Notes: generated from the sequence alone by a model not told the origin. 64,000 nt of DNA from Closterium sp. NIES-65 (GCA_948144175.1 CANXME010002474.1:841501-905500), one strand, 5' to 3'. Counted from the stretch's first letter, positions 24,474 to 37,104 are shown. Numbers and translations are program-made.

Positions 24474-27400
24474 ATGTCCACCAGAAAGGAGAGGAGCTCC
24501 TCCAACGGCTCTCCTGGTACTACTCCTACTCCACCTCCTGCCTCTGGCCTACAGACAGAGGAAGGCACAACAACGAGACCGGCAGCTGGGTCTACCGAAA
24601 CACCCGCAAACCAAGGCGCGGGCTTCGATCCAAGCATGATGGAGAAGTTCTTCTCCTTCATGTCCTTCTACGAGCAGCATCAGCAAGGAGCACCTGCGCA
24701 ATCAAACAACAGCAACAACAACAACAACGTGACGCCCATGAGTCTCGATGGCTCATCCTACGCACGCGGGAATCAACACCTGCAACCTACCTTCGCTCCG
24801 TACGAGCCCCAGCGCGGCTCCGTCAGCTTCATGCCACAACCACAACTTGCACCGGGATAAGAGAGAATGCTGGACGCACTACAAGTTCAGTCACAGTTCG
24901 CGCACGTTCTTAAACTGCAAACGACAAAACCCTTCGACGGGAAGGATTTCTTTACCTGGTCGTTCGAATTCGAGCTGATGATGGAAGGAGCGCAAATCCT
25001 TGGCTTCTTCGACGGGTCCCTGCCATACCCAACAAACGGCACACAGTATGAGAAGAAGCAGTACACCTATCAATCGATGATGGCGTACACGATACTACTG
25101 AGGAACATCACTCCAACTCAACAACAAAACATACGGTCTTACCGAGGCTACGGCAACTCCGCGGAGCTCACGTACAATCACTTGAAGAGCCTGTATGAAG
25201 CAACAGACAGCGTAAACCAAAGTCGGTTAGTGGCGCAGCTGACAACAATCGAAATGAAACCAGGCAAGAAGGGAATGGTGTATATCAGTCGCTGCCGCGA
25301 GCTGCGCGACAAGCTTCTTCGATGTGGAGGATCGATTTCAGAGGACCCCTTCGTCACGGCTGTCATCGGCGGTCTTGGTCCTCACTGGCGCTCCACTCGC
25401 GCCATACTACGAGCCCACGGGAAAATTTCTGAAGCAGCACTTTGCGACGAAATCCACGCCAAGCAGCAAGACATGGACCTGCAAGAAGAACGACACAAGA
25501 GAAAGGTATCAGTGCCCGAATTCGCGTTTCACACTCAACGGCGCCACAACAACAACAACAATCGACCGAAAATCGTACCTCCGTTCTGCCACCTCTGCAA
25601 GACTTCAGGCCATCCTCGTACGCACTGCCCGAATCGACAACAGTCAACGTCGCCGCAACGCCAACTTCACCCTTCAAGCAGTCAAGTCGCCTCAACGCAA
25701 GCAAATCCGACAACTTCAGCACAAGTCTCAACAACATCGACGGGACAACCTGCGAAAGGAACAAGAAACATCGTCAGCTGCATGGCAAGGCTGAGTGACT
25801 CCTGCGTAACTGAGTCACCACCATATTACTCACCAGAAGAACAACTCGACAACAGCACGCCTCGCCGCGAGTCACTTCAACCAAACCCGACGTACGCCGC
25901 CATCGCTCAAAGCGAACCGTCCGGGAAGGATACATGGTTCTTGGACAGTTGCTGCGGACAACATATGTGCTCTTCAGGAAGTTTCGTTCAACGCGAGCAC
26001 CAACTTCAACAAGAAGTCGTCATCACTGTCGCCAATAATCAGAACCTGCGCACACGACGACAAGGAGTAGTGCAACTTCAGTCACGAGAGACGAATGTCA
26101 TACTGCAAATGTCCAAAGTCCTAATAGCAGAAGGACTTGGCTACAACTTACTGAGCGTCAGTCAGTTGATGGCGAAAGGCATACATCTGGAAGCCGACAG
26201 TACCACCCAGGAGTTCAAGCTGTACCACGGGAAGGGCGGCCTCCACATAAGAAAGGCGGTCCTGAAGAACAATGTCTTCGTTCTCGATTTCGTCCCAGAC
26301 CTGGGCACCGCAGACAGTGACGGGATCGTCACCTTCACATCTTGAACGCACCCGCCGGATCTCGACCCCGACTTCAGTTCGGAAGGCTTTTGGTATTCAC
26401 ATACCATTCCTGAAGCAGAACAAACACGTGCGTTAGTAACAATACAACATTCGACAGCAGCAGAGACAACATCGGCAGCAGCAGAGACAACATCGGCAGC
26501 AGCAGAGACAACATCGGCAGCAGCAGAGACAACATCGGCAGCAGCAGAGACATCATCGGCAGTAGCAGGAACAACAACAGTAGCAGCAACAACGACACCA
26601 GTCCTCGTTGACGAAGCACCACCAACACCCGCACAGCAGCTGAATCCGGCTCAACAGGAAGTCCATAGAAGCGCAAACTTCACCGCCAGCTTCTACTCCA
26701 ACTCCGACGCGTATCGACGCTCACCCGGACACCGCGCCTCCGAAGACATCTGGCACGCACGCATGGGACACCCAAGCAACACTGTGTTATACAACACAAT
26801 AAGAGCATGAGTCCTTGACAAGGACTCGTTACTACCACTCGACGGCAGAGAACTTCAACGGGCACGAGGAACATGTCTTACCTGCCCCGAAGCCGACTTA
26901 CCACATCGGCCGTTCACTCCTCATCACAACCCGAGCGCACCCGCGTACGCACCACTCGAAAAGGTGTATAGCAACATCCTGTACAATCGGGAACCAGGAC
27001 AAGTAATATACAACTACACAATCACCTTTATCGACGCCGCCACCCGTTACGTCTTGCATCTAAACCTACCCAGACGCGACATGGTCCTCCAAGCATTCGC
27101 TGCTTGGCTACCAGTAGCAGAAAGAGAGTCGGGCGTAAAGCTGAAAAGCTTCCAGTCTGACGGAGGAGGAGAATACACCTCTCAGCGATTCAAGCAGTAC
27201 CTGGCGGAAAAGGGAATCAAGCAGCTACTCTCTCTTCCCTACGCCCATCAGCAGCAAGGTGTAGCAGAAAGAATGAACAGGACTCTGTAGAACAGCATGC
27301 GCAAACTGTTACGTGGCACGCGGCTACCCAACCACCAGTGGCCTGCAGCAATGGACCACGCCGTCATGCTGCACAACTTGCTGTCGTCATCATCGCTTCC

Positions 27401-27698
27401 GAACAACGCATCACCGCATCTACTATGGACAGGGAAACAAGGCAGCACAAAAATGTTACGAGTTTTCGGATGCATGGTACAGTACTGACCCCCAGCAGCA
27501 CGAGCGGGCCAATTTTCTCAACGCGCACAGTGGGGACTACACCTCGGCATCGAAAAGAACTACAACACGTGGAAAATCTTTGACGTCCACTCCAAGGAAA
27601 CAGTAGCAGCACGCGACGTCATTTTCTACGAACGACTCACGCTCCAGACATACCTTGCCAACCTGCAAGAGGACCAAGATCCCACAGGTGGTTTTCGT
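24474..27698 (+). pseudogene. Copia-B gag, protease and integrase (broken)
   Basis: Gag begins at ATG 24474 (MSTRKERSSSNGS). A TAA at 24858-24860 interrupts it; the same frame continues to 26343. The zinc knuckle CHLCKTSGHPRTHC lies near 25586-25630. The protease site reads LDSCCGQHM instead of LDSG: TGC at 25950-25952 replaces the Gly codon. In-frame stops include TGA at 26343. Integrase pieces follow: GHPSNTVLYNTIRA, a TGA, CLTCPEAD, ITFIDAATRY, FQSDGGGEYTS, GVAERMNRTL then TAG at 27288, and SSLPNNASPHLLWTG. Copia-A2 cuts the gene after 27698; the gene resumes at 35182. Confidence 0.88.
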
Positions 27699-27829
27699 TG
27701 TCAGAACATTCTAGTATGTGCTTTTGTGTAGGCTGTAGTGGGGTAGCCCATATGGGGTACAACCCAATTAGGGTTAGTACTTGTACCCAACTGTTTCATA
27801 GTTCATTCATTCTCGTTCTCATCTTCTCA
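27699..27829 (+). repeat. 5' LTR of Copia-A2
   Basis: 131 bp, TGTCAGAACATT to TCATCTTCTCA. It is very short for a Copia LTR, and paired with 35046-35176. Confidence 0.93.
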
Positions 27830-27959
27830 TGGTATCGAGTAGGTTCCCCCGTGGGAACTGTGCCTAGGGCCCACCACATCGACCTTTTTTGTTCCTGCCC
27901 GAAGCGCGCTCAGCCTGAGTCGCACTTCGTCGAGCCGCCCTAGCGGCCCTTTCCCCTAG

Positions 27960-28755
27960 CGGCCCCGCTGCACGTCGCCTCGGCCCGGCCGCCCGTCGCT
28001 TCGGTCCCGCCGCCCGTCGTCGCGGCCCCGCCGCCCTACCTCGCGGCCCCGCCGCCCTACCTCGCGGCCCCGCCGCCCTACCTCGCGGCCCCGCCGCCCT
28101 ACCTCGCGGCCCCGCCACCCTACCTCGCGGCCCCGCCGCCCTACCTCGCGGCCCCGCCGCCCTACCTCGCGGCCCCGCCGCCCTACCTCGCGGTCCCGTC
28201 GCCCTACCTCGCGGCCCCACCGCCCTACCTCGCGGCCCCGCCGCCCTACCTCGCGGCCCCGCCGCCCTACCTCGCGGCCGCGCCGCCCTACCTCCCGGCC
28301 CCGTCGCCCTACCTCGCAGCCCCGCCGCCCACGCGGCCCCGCCGCCCTACCTCGCGGCCCCGTCGCCCTACCTCGCGGCCCCGCCGCCCTACTCAGCGGC
28401 CTCGCCGCCCCTCTGCACCGGCCCCTGCCGCCCTACTCCTGCGGACCCGCCGCCCTACTCCTGCGGCCCCGCCGCCCTACTCCTGCGGCCCCGCCACCCT
28501 ACTCCTGTGGCCCCGCCGCCCTCCTCCTGCAGCCTCGCCGCCCTACTCCTGCGGCCCCGCCGCCCTACTCAGCGGCCCCGCCATCGTTCACCAGCGGCCC
28601 TGCCGCCCTACACCGCCCGCGCCGCCCGAGCTGCCACAACAGCCCGAGCCGCCCGAGCCACCCGAGCCGCCCGAGTCGCCCGAGTCGCCCGAGCCGCCCG
28701 AGCCGCCCGAGCCGCCCGAGCCGCCCGAGCCGCCCGAGCCGCCTGATCACCCGAG
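27960..28755 (+). repeat. Copia-A2 leader: array of 21-bp and related GC-rich tandem repeats
   Basis: From about 28020 to 28400 the unit CCCTACCTCGCGGCCCCGCCG (21 bp, length given as unit size) recurs roughly 17 times with few changes. It then changes to CTACTCCTGCGGCCCCGCCG units (28430-28560) and to a 9-bp GCCCGAGCC array (28640-28745). The sequence sits between primer site and gag. Repetitive Pro/Arg/Gly open frames on both strands here are by-products of the repeat. Confidence 0.9.
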
Positions 28756-28911
28756 TCGCCGGTGCCGCGGAGCCGCAGTCGCTACTGAGCCGTCCGAGCA
28801 GCCGTGTTACTGCACTACTGAGCTGCCCGACTTGCCCTGTCTGGTGAGACCAGCGCTTCTGTGACTGCACTACCCCTGTCCTACTGTTGGTCTCGCTAGT
28901 CTACTGCTGTC

Positions 28912-29946
28912 ATGGCTTCCCCTAGTGTCCTCGCTTTTGACGCTGAGGGTCGAGCCATTGACTTTGAGGTTTGGGTAGATGACCTGCAGCTCTTCTTACA
29001 GTGCGATAGGGCAGACGGTCTCTCCCTCTTTGACCTCACCTCTGGCGCCTCTCCTGCCCCTGCTGCTGATGCCGACCCCACTGTTCGCTCCCAGTGGGCC
29101 ACGCGCGATGCTGCTGCACGTCTTGCTGTGCGTCGCCACCTGCCTACCTCTGAGCGCGCGCACTTTAGTCAGTACAAGAGTGCTCACACCTTGTACGACG
29201 CTGTAGTTGCGCGCTACTCTTCCCCTGCCACTGCTGCACTAAGCCGCCTTATGCTACCGTACCTCTTTCCTGACCTTGCTGCCTTTCCCACAGTCGCTGA
29301 CCTCGTTACGCACCTCCGCACTAGTGACACTCGCTACAGCGCCGCACTTCCTGCTGATTTCTGCGCCAAGAATCCCCCCCCCATGTACATCACTCTCTAT
29401 TATATAGTCACTCGCCTCCTTGACTCCCTTCGCGTAGTCAGGGACCACTTCCTCTCAGTCTGTCCCACCACTCTCACTGTTGACCTCCTAGAGAAGGCCC
29501 TCCTAGCAGCGGAGAAGAGCATAGTCGCTGTAGGAGCCTCTCGTGGTGACCCTCGCACCCCCATCTTTGAGGGTTGTTCCCCTTCCCCCCTGTTGCCCTC
29601 TGTCGCCTCTGCTACTGCGGCCGACCTCGTTGGTCTTGAGTCGGTCGGTGCGGCGTCTACCCCTAGCGGGAGACGCCGCTCTGGCAAGGGCAAGGGGGGC
29701 AAGGTCGCGGGTGGGGCTAGCGGGGGTGGTGGAGGTGGCGGTGGGGGCGGCGGGGGGAGTGGGGGTGGCGGTAGGAGTGGTGGCGGGGGTGGAGGTGGCG
29801 GTGGCAGCGGCGGAGGCGGAGGCGGCGGTGGCGGTAGCGGTGGGAGCGGAGGCGGCGGTGGCGGCGGAGGTGGAGGCGGCGGTGGTGGAGGAGGTGGAGC
29901 TGGTCGGGGTGGCACTTCTCAGCGGAGCGGCACCGGGAGTGGTCAG

Positions 29947-29981
<35 letters not shown>

Positions 29982-32900
29982 TTCTCGGGACATCCCCCCT
30001 CCTCAGCAGCTCCGTGAGTGGTACACGCAGCGTCAACGTGGTGGAGGTTTTGGCCCGTGCACCTACGTCCTCCGCTCCGGCGACCGCGCGGGTGAGCAGT
30101 GTGGGGGTGCTCACCCCACCCAGCGCTGCTTTGGCCGCCTGACGGACGCTTGGCGTCAGCAGTTCCCGGAGGCTAGTGAGATCCCCCGCTTGGGAGAGCT
30201 GTCTAGGGCAGGCGTAGCTATCTTTGATCTTGACTTTGATGCTATCCTTGCTGCCATGTATGCTGTGACTATTAGTGATAAGGGTGACTGTTACCGGTGT
30301 TTCCCGCCCGACCCGGGCATTGGTACTGCTGCTCTAGGTACTGGTGAGGCTGCTGCTCTAGGTGCCAGTGCGTCCGCGCCCTCAGGTGCTGGTGAGTCTG
30401 CGCTCTCAGGTACCACGTCGGCTTCGGCCTCCCTTACCATCACACTTGACTCAGGGGCTTCTCGCTCCTTCTTTCGAGACCGCACCACACTCACGCCGCT
30501 TGGTCGGCCAGTTGCAGTCTCCCTGGCAGAACCCTCTGGGGGTCCTGTCCTCTCTCACTTCTCCACTGTCCTCTCGTGTCCGGCTGCCCCCTCTGGCACC
30601 TTGTCTGGTCTTTACCTCCCCTCGTTCTCTACAAACTTGGTGAGTGGTGCTGACCTGCAGGATACGGGGGTTCACCAGTTCACTCCTGCGAGTCAGCGGG
30701 TGACCCACTGCACGGACGCTCGGACAGGCCGACACCTGGCCACGTTTACATGTCGGCCGGGGTTGAGCCTGTACACACTGACCACTGAGTCTCCTTCAGT
30801 CACTGCGTTTGGTCAGGTAGCTGCGTCGGGTCAGGTGTTTGCTGCAGTGTCCAGGTCTGGTCCTGAGTCTGCCCCCTGCTCGTGTCGCCTCCTGTCTCAC
30901 GAGACTCTCCTCTGGCACCCCCGTCTTGGTCACCCCTCCCTGACTCGTCTCCGAGGCATGGCTTCCCGTGTCCTTGTCTCTGGTCTTCCCCGGTCCCTCC
31001 CTCCCCTTCCTCCGGGGCCTGGTCCTTCTTGTGTCCCCTGTGTCGAGGGGCGGCTCAGAGCTGCCCCTCACTCCTCTCAGTTTCCCCCGACAGAGGCCCC
31101 ACTGCAGACGCTTCACATGGACGTGTGGGGCCCGGCCCGTGTCCGTGGACAGGGTCACGAGCGCTACTTCGTGCTGGTGGTTGACGACTACTCGCGTTAC
31201 ACCACAGTCTTCCCCTTGCGCAGCAAGGGTGATGTCGCTGAGGTGTTGATCGACTGGATCCGCGCAGCTCGTCTCCAGCTCAGGAGGAGCTTCGGCTCGA
31301 ACGTTCCTGTTCTGCGTCTGCACTCTGACCGAGGCGGAGAGTTCTCCTCTGGCCTTCTGCGAGCCTACTATCGTGCGCGAGGCATCCGCCAGACCTTTAC
31401 GCTTCCGGACTCTCCACAGCAAAATGGGATTGCTGAGCGTCGCATTGGCATGGTCATGGACGTCGCTCGTACGTCCATGATGCATGCGGCTGCCCCCCAT
31501 TTTCTGTGGCCGTTTGCGGTTCGGTACGCGGCGCATCAGATCAACCTTCACCCCAGGGTCTCCAGACCGGAGACCTCCCCAGCCTTGCTGTGGACTGGGA
31601 AGGTCGGCGATGCGTCTGCGTTCCGTGTCTGGGGATCTCGGGCGTTTGTCCGCGACTTGTCTGCGGACAAGCTGTCCCCTCGTGCTGCTCCCTGTGTCTT
31701 CCTTGGCTTCCCCCCTGATGCCCCTGGGTGGCAGTTCTACCACCCCACCTCTCGACGTGTTCGGTCCTCCCAGGACGTCACGTTCGACGAGTCAGTACCC
31801 TACTACCGCCTCTTCCCCTACCGCGCTCCTTCCCTCCCCCCGCCACCGCACTTCCTTATGCCAGGTCCCCCCCCGGTAGACCCCCTCCCCCCTCAGGGTC
31901 CTGCCCCTTCAGGTGTGTCCCAGGTAGATGCAGTTGAGCCGGTCGAGGTTGCTGGTGACTCTGGTACTGCTGCGGGTGCTGAGCCCGGGGGTGCTGACTC
32001 TGGGGGTGCTGCGCGCGTGGGTGCTGAGCCTGGGGGTGCTGCGTCTGGGGATGCTGCGACTTGGGATGCTGAGCCTGGGGGTGCTGAGCCTAGGGGTGCT
32101 AGGACTGGGGGTGCTGAGCCTGGGGGTCCTTCGCCTGGGGGTGCTGCGTCTGGAGCTGCTGAGCCTTGGGGTGCTGGGTCTGGAGCTACTGAGCCTGGGA
32201 GTGCGGAGCCCGCGGCCGCTGGACCTGCTCGTGTGGCGTCTGGCGGTGCTGGGCCTGCTGGTTCTCCGGGTGCTTCGTCTCGACGGGAGCCACTGTCTCC
32301 ACAAGAGCTACGCGAGTGGTTTGCCCGGCGCTGGAGGCGTACTACTGGAGCTGGTGCTTCTTCGGCTGCTGAGGGTGCTGGTGCCGCCGGTCTCGGAGGT
32401 GCTAGTCCTGCGAGTGCTACTGGAGTCGGAGCTGCTGAGGGTGTTGGCGCTGAGGCTACTGCTGTCAGTCCTGGCGGCGGTCGTGCTGCGGGTGCTACTG
32501 GTGCTGCTGGAGGTACTGGAGCTGGAGGTGCTGTTGACGCTGGTGCTGCCACTGGGGGTACTGGTGCTTTCCCTGCTGTGTCTGGAGTCGCCGCGCGGCC
32601 TCGTCCGTACTTTGTTCCGCTCCTTCAGCAGGTTCTTGGTCTTCCTCCTCCCTTAGAGTGTCCACCGCCTCTCCAGTCGCAGTTACCACCGGTCTCCCCA
32701 CTGCCTTCTCCATCTCCGTACACTGGTCCTACTGGAGGTCTTGCTGAGCTTCGTGAGCCTGCGTCTCATCCTACGTCGCCTGTTCGTGCTGCTCGCACTA
32801 GTGGTCGCAGTTCGCGTCAGCGTCCTCCTCCTGTCCCTGGCACGCACCGGATGTCTCTACGTCCGTCCACTGTTCCTCTGCGTGCCCCTTTGTCCTCTCC

Positions 32901-34835
32901 TCCTGAGTCCTCTCCTCCTGTGCTTGCCGACCCTGAGTCGGACTCTCTTCGTGCTGCCAGTCCTACTGTCACGCGTCTCCTTGCTACTGTCGTCACTGAC
33001 CCCTCCTTTGAGTCCACTGCTGCGTCTGCTCTTGTTGCTGAGCTCGTCGACTTTGCTGCTCGCTGTCGTCTAGACTACGCTGCTAGTCTTGTTGCTGAGT
33101 CTGCGTCTGTCTGTCCTCCGTCCGTCGGGGGTGAGTGTGCTCTTGGCACGGACGTCCTTGAGGACAGGCAGGAGGAGTTCCAGTATCTGGCTGCTTCTTC
33201 ACCTCATCTCGCGTCCGTACTGCTTACCCCTGAGGGAGATCCGGATGCACTAGACATCCCGACTCCGCGCTCTTACGCGGAGGCCGTAGAGGGTCCCTAC
33301 TCCTCTCAGTGGCAGGCAGCTATGGATGCAGAGATGGCTTCCTGGAAGTCCACAGGCACCTACGTTGACGCGGTTCCCCCTCCTGGGGCGAACAACGTCA
33401 GTGGCATGTGGATCTTCAGGGTGAAGCGGCCGCCGGGCTCTCCACCTGTCTTCAAGGCGCGGTACGTGGCTCGTGGCTTCAGTCAGCGGCAGGGAGTTGA
33501 CTACTTTCAGACCTTCTCTCCCACCTCGAAGATGACCACTCTTCGGGTGCTGCTACACGTAGCAGCTCAGCGTGACTACGAGCTTCACTCCCTTGACTTC
33601 AGCACTGCTTTCCTGCAGGGTAGCCTGCACGAGAAGATCTGGTTGCGCCGTCCACCTGGCTTAACTGGGAATTTCCCTCCTGGCACCCAGTGGAGCCTCC
33701 GACGGCCAGTCTACGGTCTCCGCCAGGCACCGCGCGAGTGGCACGACACACTGAGGACTACACTTGCGGCTCTTGGGTTTGCTCCCTCTACTGCTGACCC
33801 GTCGCTGTTTCTACGCACCGACACCTCTCTGCCGTCGTTCTACATCCTCGTGTACGTCGACGACTTGGTCTTTTCCACAGCTGACACTGCTGGACTCGCC
33901 CACGTGAAGTCCGAGCTGCAGAAGAGACACACGTGCACAGACCTGGGTGAACTGCGCAGCTACCTTGGCTTGCAGATCACCCGGGACAGAGCACGCCGCA
34001 CCATTACCCTGACTCAGTCACACATGGTGCAGCAGGTCCTTCAGCGCTTCGGCTTCACGTACTCCTCGCCTCAGGCCACTCCTCTGTCTACTCGCCACTC
34101 GCTCTCAGCTCTGCCTTCGGATGAGTCCGTAGAGTCGAGTGGCCCGTACCCAGAGCTTGTTGGCTGTCTCATGTACCTAATGACCTGCACACGACCTGAC
34201 CTTGCATACCCTCTTAGCATTCTTGCACGCTATGTTGCTCTGGGAGACACAGACCAGAGCACATGGCTGCAGCGAAGAGGGTGTTGCGTTACTTGTGCAG
34301 TACGTCGGGCATGGGGCTTGTGCTTGGAGGGAGGAGTCCAATGGTCCTGACTGGGCACGCGGACGCTTCTTGGGCAGACGACCAGGCTACGCAGCGGTCG
34401 TCACAGGGTTACACCTTCAGCCTTGGTTCCGGCACTGTTTCGTGGCGGGCTACTCGCTCGTCTTCTGTTCTCGGCTCCAGTTGTGAGGCTGAGATCTACG
34501 CCGGGGCCATGGTTGCATAGAAGCTTCGCTGGCTTACCTACCTGCTGATTGACCTCGTAGAGCCGCCTCGTTCCCCTCCGGTGCTGTACGTAGACAACAA
34601 GGCCATGCTAGCCTTGTGTCGGGAGCAGCGCCTGGAGCACAGAACGAAGCACATTGCTCTCCGCTACTTTCTTGCTCGTGAGTTGCAGCAGCGTGGTTAG
34701 TTGCGACTTGCGTACGTGGCCTCTGAGGCCAACACTGCTGATGTTTTCACCAAGGCACTTGCGCCTTGTGATCATCAGCGCTTCTGTACTCAGCTTGGTC
34801 TTGTGCCTGTCTTGCCTCACTTGCTCACCTCTTGA
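28912..34835 (+). pseudogene. Copia-A2 gag-pol, open for 1812 codons then frameshifted
   Basis: The frame runs from ATG 28912 (MASPSVLAFDAEGRAIDFEV) to 34350. Gag covers residues 1-190. A Gly-rich linker of about 100 residues and a Gln run follow. The zinc-binding motif is irregular (Cys 383, then C-x3-H-x4-C ending at Cys 406). Protease DSGAS starts at 513. Integrase follows: HPRLGHPSLTRL and CVPC, core Asp in MDVWGP (about 737), HSDRGGEF (about 806), NGIAERR (about 842). A linker of repeated GGAEP-like units covers about 1015-1100. RT carries FLQGSLHEKIW, YGLRQAPREW and YVDDLVF (about 1648). A one-base loss near 34235 shifts RNase H into another frame. There TAG replaces CAG at 34518-34520 and at 34698-34700. 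The ancestral stop is TGA at 34833-34835. Confidence 0.92.
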
Positions 34836-35045
34836 CCTTGCTTGTACTGTTACATATATATACACCTACTCTTGCTTGTCTAGCTTTCTATATATATGTA
34901 CTCATGCATGTGAACTGGCCTTGTGGCCTTGAACTTGTGCTCGGAATGTGTGGTGACTTTGTGATCCACCCTGAGCTTGCTTTGCTTTGCTTTGCTTGAC
35001 TGGTCTTCTGACCGCTTGTTCTCCCCCACTTTGCCTATGGGGGTG

Positions 35046-35176
35046 TGTCAGAACATTATAGCTTGTGCTTTTGTGTAGGCTGTAGTGGGGTAGCCCATAT
35101 GGGGTACAACCCAATTAGGGTTAGTACTTGTACCCAACTGTTTCATAGTTCATTCATTCTCGCTCTCATCTTCTCA
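35046..35176 (+). repeat. 3' LTR of Copia-A2
   Basis: 131 bp. It differs from the 5' LTR at four bases, three of them within 27710-27717. Confidence 0.93.
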
Positions 35177-35181
35177 TTCGT

Positions 35182-37104
35182 GGTGACCGAGCCTTTGCCT
35201 CAATAGCGGACGAAGCTGACTGGGACGAGCAAAATGTGGCCAACGCATCAGAAGAAGCTGGACCCCTTCCGTTATGCTCCGTCGACGTCCCCATGGACGA
35301 AGATAACCCTCGCGAAAGTGTCAACGCCGAAACCTTCTACTACTTCGCCGACAACGGTTACATAACACCTGCGACAGTCAACACCAACGAAGTAGAACGA
35401 GTAGGACCGAATTTCATACCTGATCCAGAAGCGGGAGATGAAGCCGCTTATCCCGAGGATGCAACTCTTCCCCGCTACTCACAGACTGGACTGCAGATTC
35501 TCGGACTCGTCACCGCAGTCCACGGCAATACTCTTCCTAAGAAGCCTGCGACGGTTCAACAGGCTCTGGGGGGGGAACACAGGGAAAAATGGCGTGAAGC
35601 TATGGACAGAGAGTTAAAGGCGCTGGAGGAACGGAACACCTGGAAAGTTGTCCCCATCAGCGTGGCAAGGAACAAGACCATTCTCACCGGGAAATGGGTC
35701 TTCCGCGTTAAAACAAAAGCAGACGGCACAATTGAGAAGTTCAAAGCACGCTAGGTTGTGCGTGGATTCGATCAGGAGCACGGACGGGACTTCACCGAGA
35801 CATTCGCCCCGGTTAGCCGACATACCTCACTTCGAATCCTCCTCGCGATCGCCGCCATGAAGAAAAGGAAGCTACGGCAAATCGATGTCGCCAACGCGTT
35901 CCTCTACGCACCTGTCGACGCGGAAATCTTCGTCGAGCTCGGAACCTAACCAAGTCTGTCAACTGCTGAAATCACTTTACGGGATCAAGCAAGCTCCGCG
36001 GCTATGGCAACAGTACCTACACGCTCGCCTCATTCGCATCGGATTCCACCAACTACCTCACCACCAAGGAATGTACCGACTCACTAAAGACACCGACTAT
36101 ATTCTGCTGATAGTCTACGTAGACGACCTACTCTACATCGGCTCCACTGACGACATCACCACCTGGTTCGAAGGGGAGCTACAGAGGGACCTCACACTCA
36201 CGGTCTCCTCTACCGTCACACAGTACCTCGGCTTAAACATTCTGGAAGAAGAAGGCGCGATCTACGTCAACGCCGCTAAGTACGCTGACACCATCGCCAA
36301 ACGCTTCATGCTCACACCTACCACCATCTCTATGCCCTACCGCTACGCGACAGGAAACCACAAGGAAGGATCCTCTCTACTCAAATCCGCCGGGATACGC
36401 GACTACCAGAGAAAGCTGGGCTGCCTTCTCTTCGCAGCTGTCTCCTGCCGCCCAGATCTATCCTACTCCGCAAGCCAGCTTGCCACTTACCTCAAGAAGC
36501 CTGAAGCAGAACAACTGGCGGAGCTCGACCGCGCTCTCCACTACTTCGTTAGTAACTCAACGATCGGCCTTACCTACTACAAGAACACAACCACACCGAC
36601 TAAATTAATCGGCAACGTCGACGCTGATCACGCTGGCGACTCAGACAATAGGCGCTCCCGCACTGGCTACATCTACCGCCTCGAACCTATCGGACCGATC
36701 TCCTGGCAATCGAGCAAGCAGGAATTAATTGCTCTCTCGTCAGCTGAAGCAGAATATATTGCACTCTGCTCAGCCACCAAGGAAGGACTCTATCTTCGCG
36801 AGTTTCTGGAAGAAGCGAAGTTAGCCGAGTTACCCAACTTCACTCTGTTCTGCGACAACCAATCTGCAATTCGCATTGCCAACAAAATGGATTCGCAAAC
36901 AGAACGAAGCATATCGCTCTGCGATATTTCTTCGTAAAAGACGAGATTGAGAAGGGGAGACTTGAACTATCCTACTGTCCCACGTCCGAGATGGCAGCTG
37001 ACTACTTGACCAAGAAGCTCGGAAAACAGAAGTTCGAGTACTGCATGCTGCTGACTGGACAAAGCCACGTCACCAGCAGCGACACTCTACAAAGCGAAGG
37101 GGAG
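35182..37104 (+). pseudogene. Copia-B reverse transcriptase and RNase H (broken)
   Basis: Continuation of Copia-B pol after the A2 insertion. The RT start reads EKWREAMDRELKALEERNTW and GKWVFRVKTKADG. A TAG at 35752-35754 precedes VVRGFDQEHG, FAPVSRHTSLR and IDVANAFLYAPVDAEIFVEL. A frameshift near 35945 is followed by LKSLYGIKQAPRLWQQYL and the catalytic YVDDLLYIG. RNase H motifs are DADHAGDSDNRRSRTGY and SSAEAEYIALCSA. A second frameshift near 36900 moves the end (HIALRYFFVKDEI) to another frame that runs to the LTR. Confidence 0.88.

Larger units (their letters stand above)
27699..35176 (+). mobile_element. Copia-A2: nearly complete family A Copia nested in Copia-B
   Basis: 7478 bp with 131-bp LTRs at 27699-27829 and 35046-35176 and a perfect 5-bp duplication TTCGT (27694-27698 and 35177-35181). 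The primer site TGGTATCGAGTAGG starts at 27830. A polypurine-like TATGGGGGTG precedes the right LTR. The internal part has a 1.08-kb GC-rich tandem-repeat leader, then one long gag-pol frame with a late frameshift and two TAG codons. The LTRs differ at 4 positions (about 3 percent). It is the deepest layer of the nest. Confidence 0.96.

Noticed and set aside
27830-27843. Possible tRNA gene remnants at TGGTATC-type sequences next to LTRs
   Set aside because: They are primer-binding sites complementary to a tRNA 3' end; no cloverleaf is present.
27864-28220. Arg-Gly-Pro repeat protein on the minus strand
   Set aside because: It is the antisense translation of the 21-bp tandem repeat, with no independent support.
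28021-28400. Regularly spaced 21-bp repeats resembling an array such as CRISPR
   Set aside because: Units are directly adjacent without unique spacers, are GC-biased and lie in a Copia leader of a eukaryotic genome; it is a tandem repeat.
29400-29915. Poly-Pro protein on the minus strand (and similar at 44430-45032 +)
   Set aside because: Antisense of the Gly-rich Gag linker of Copia A2 and A3.
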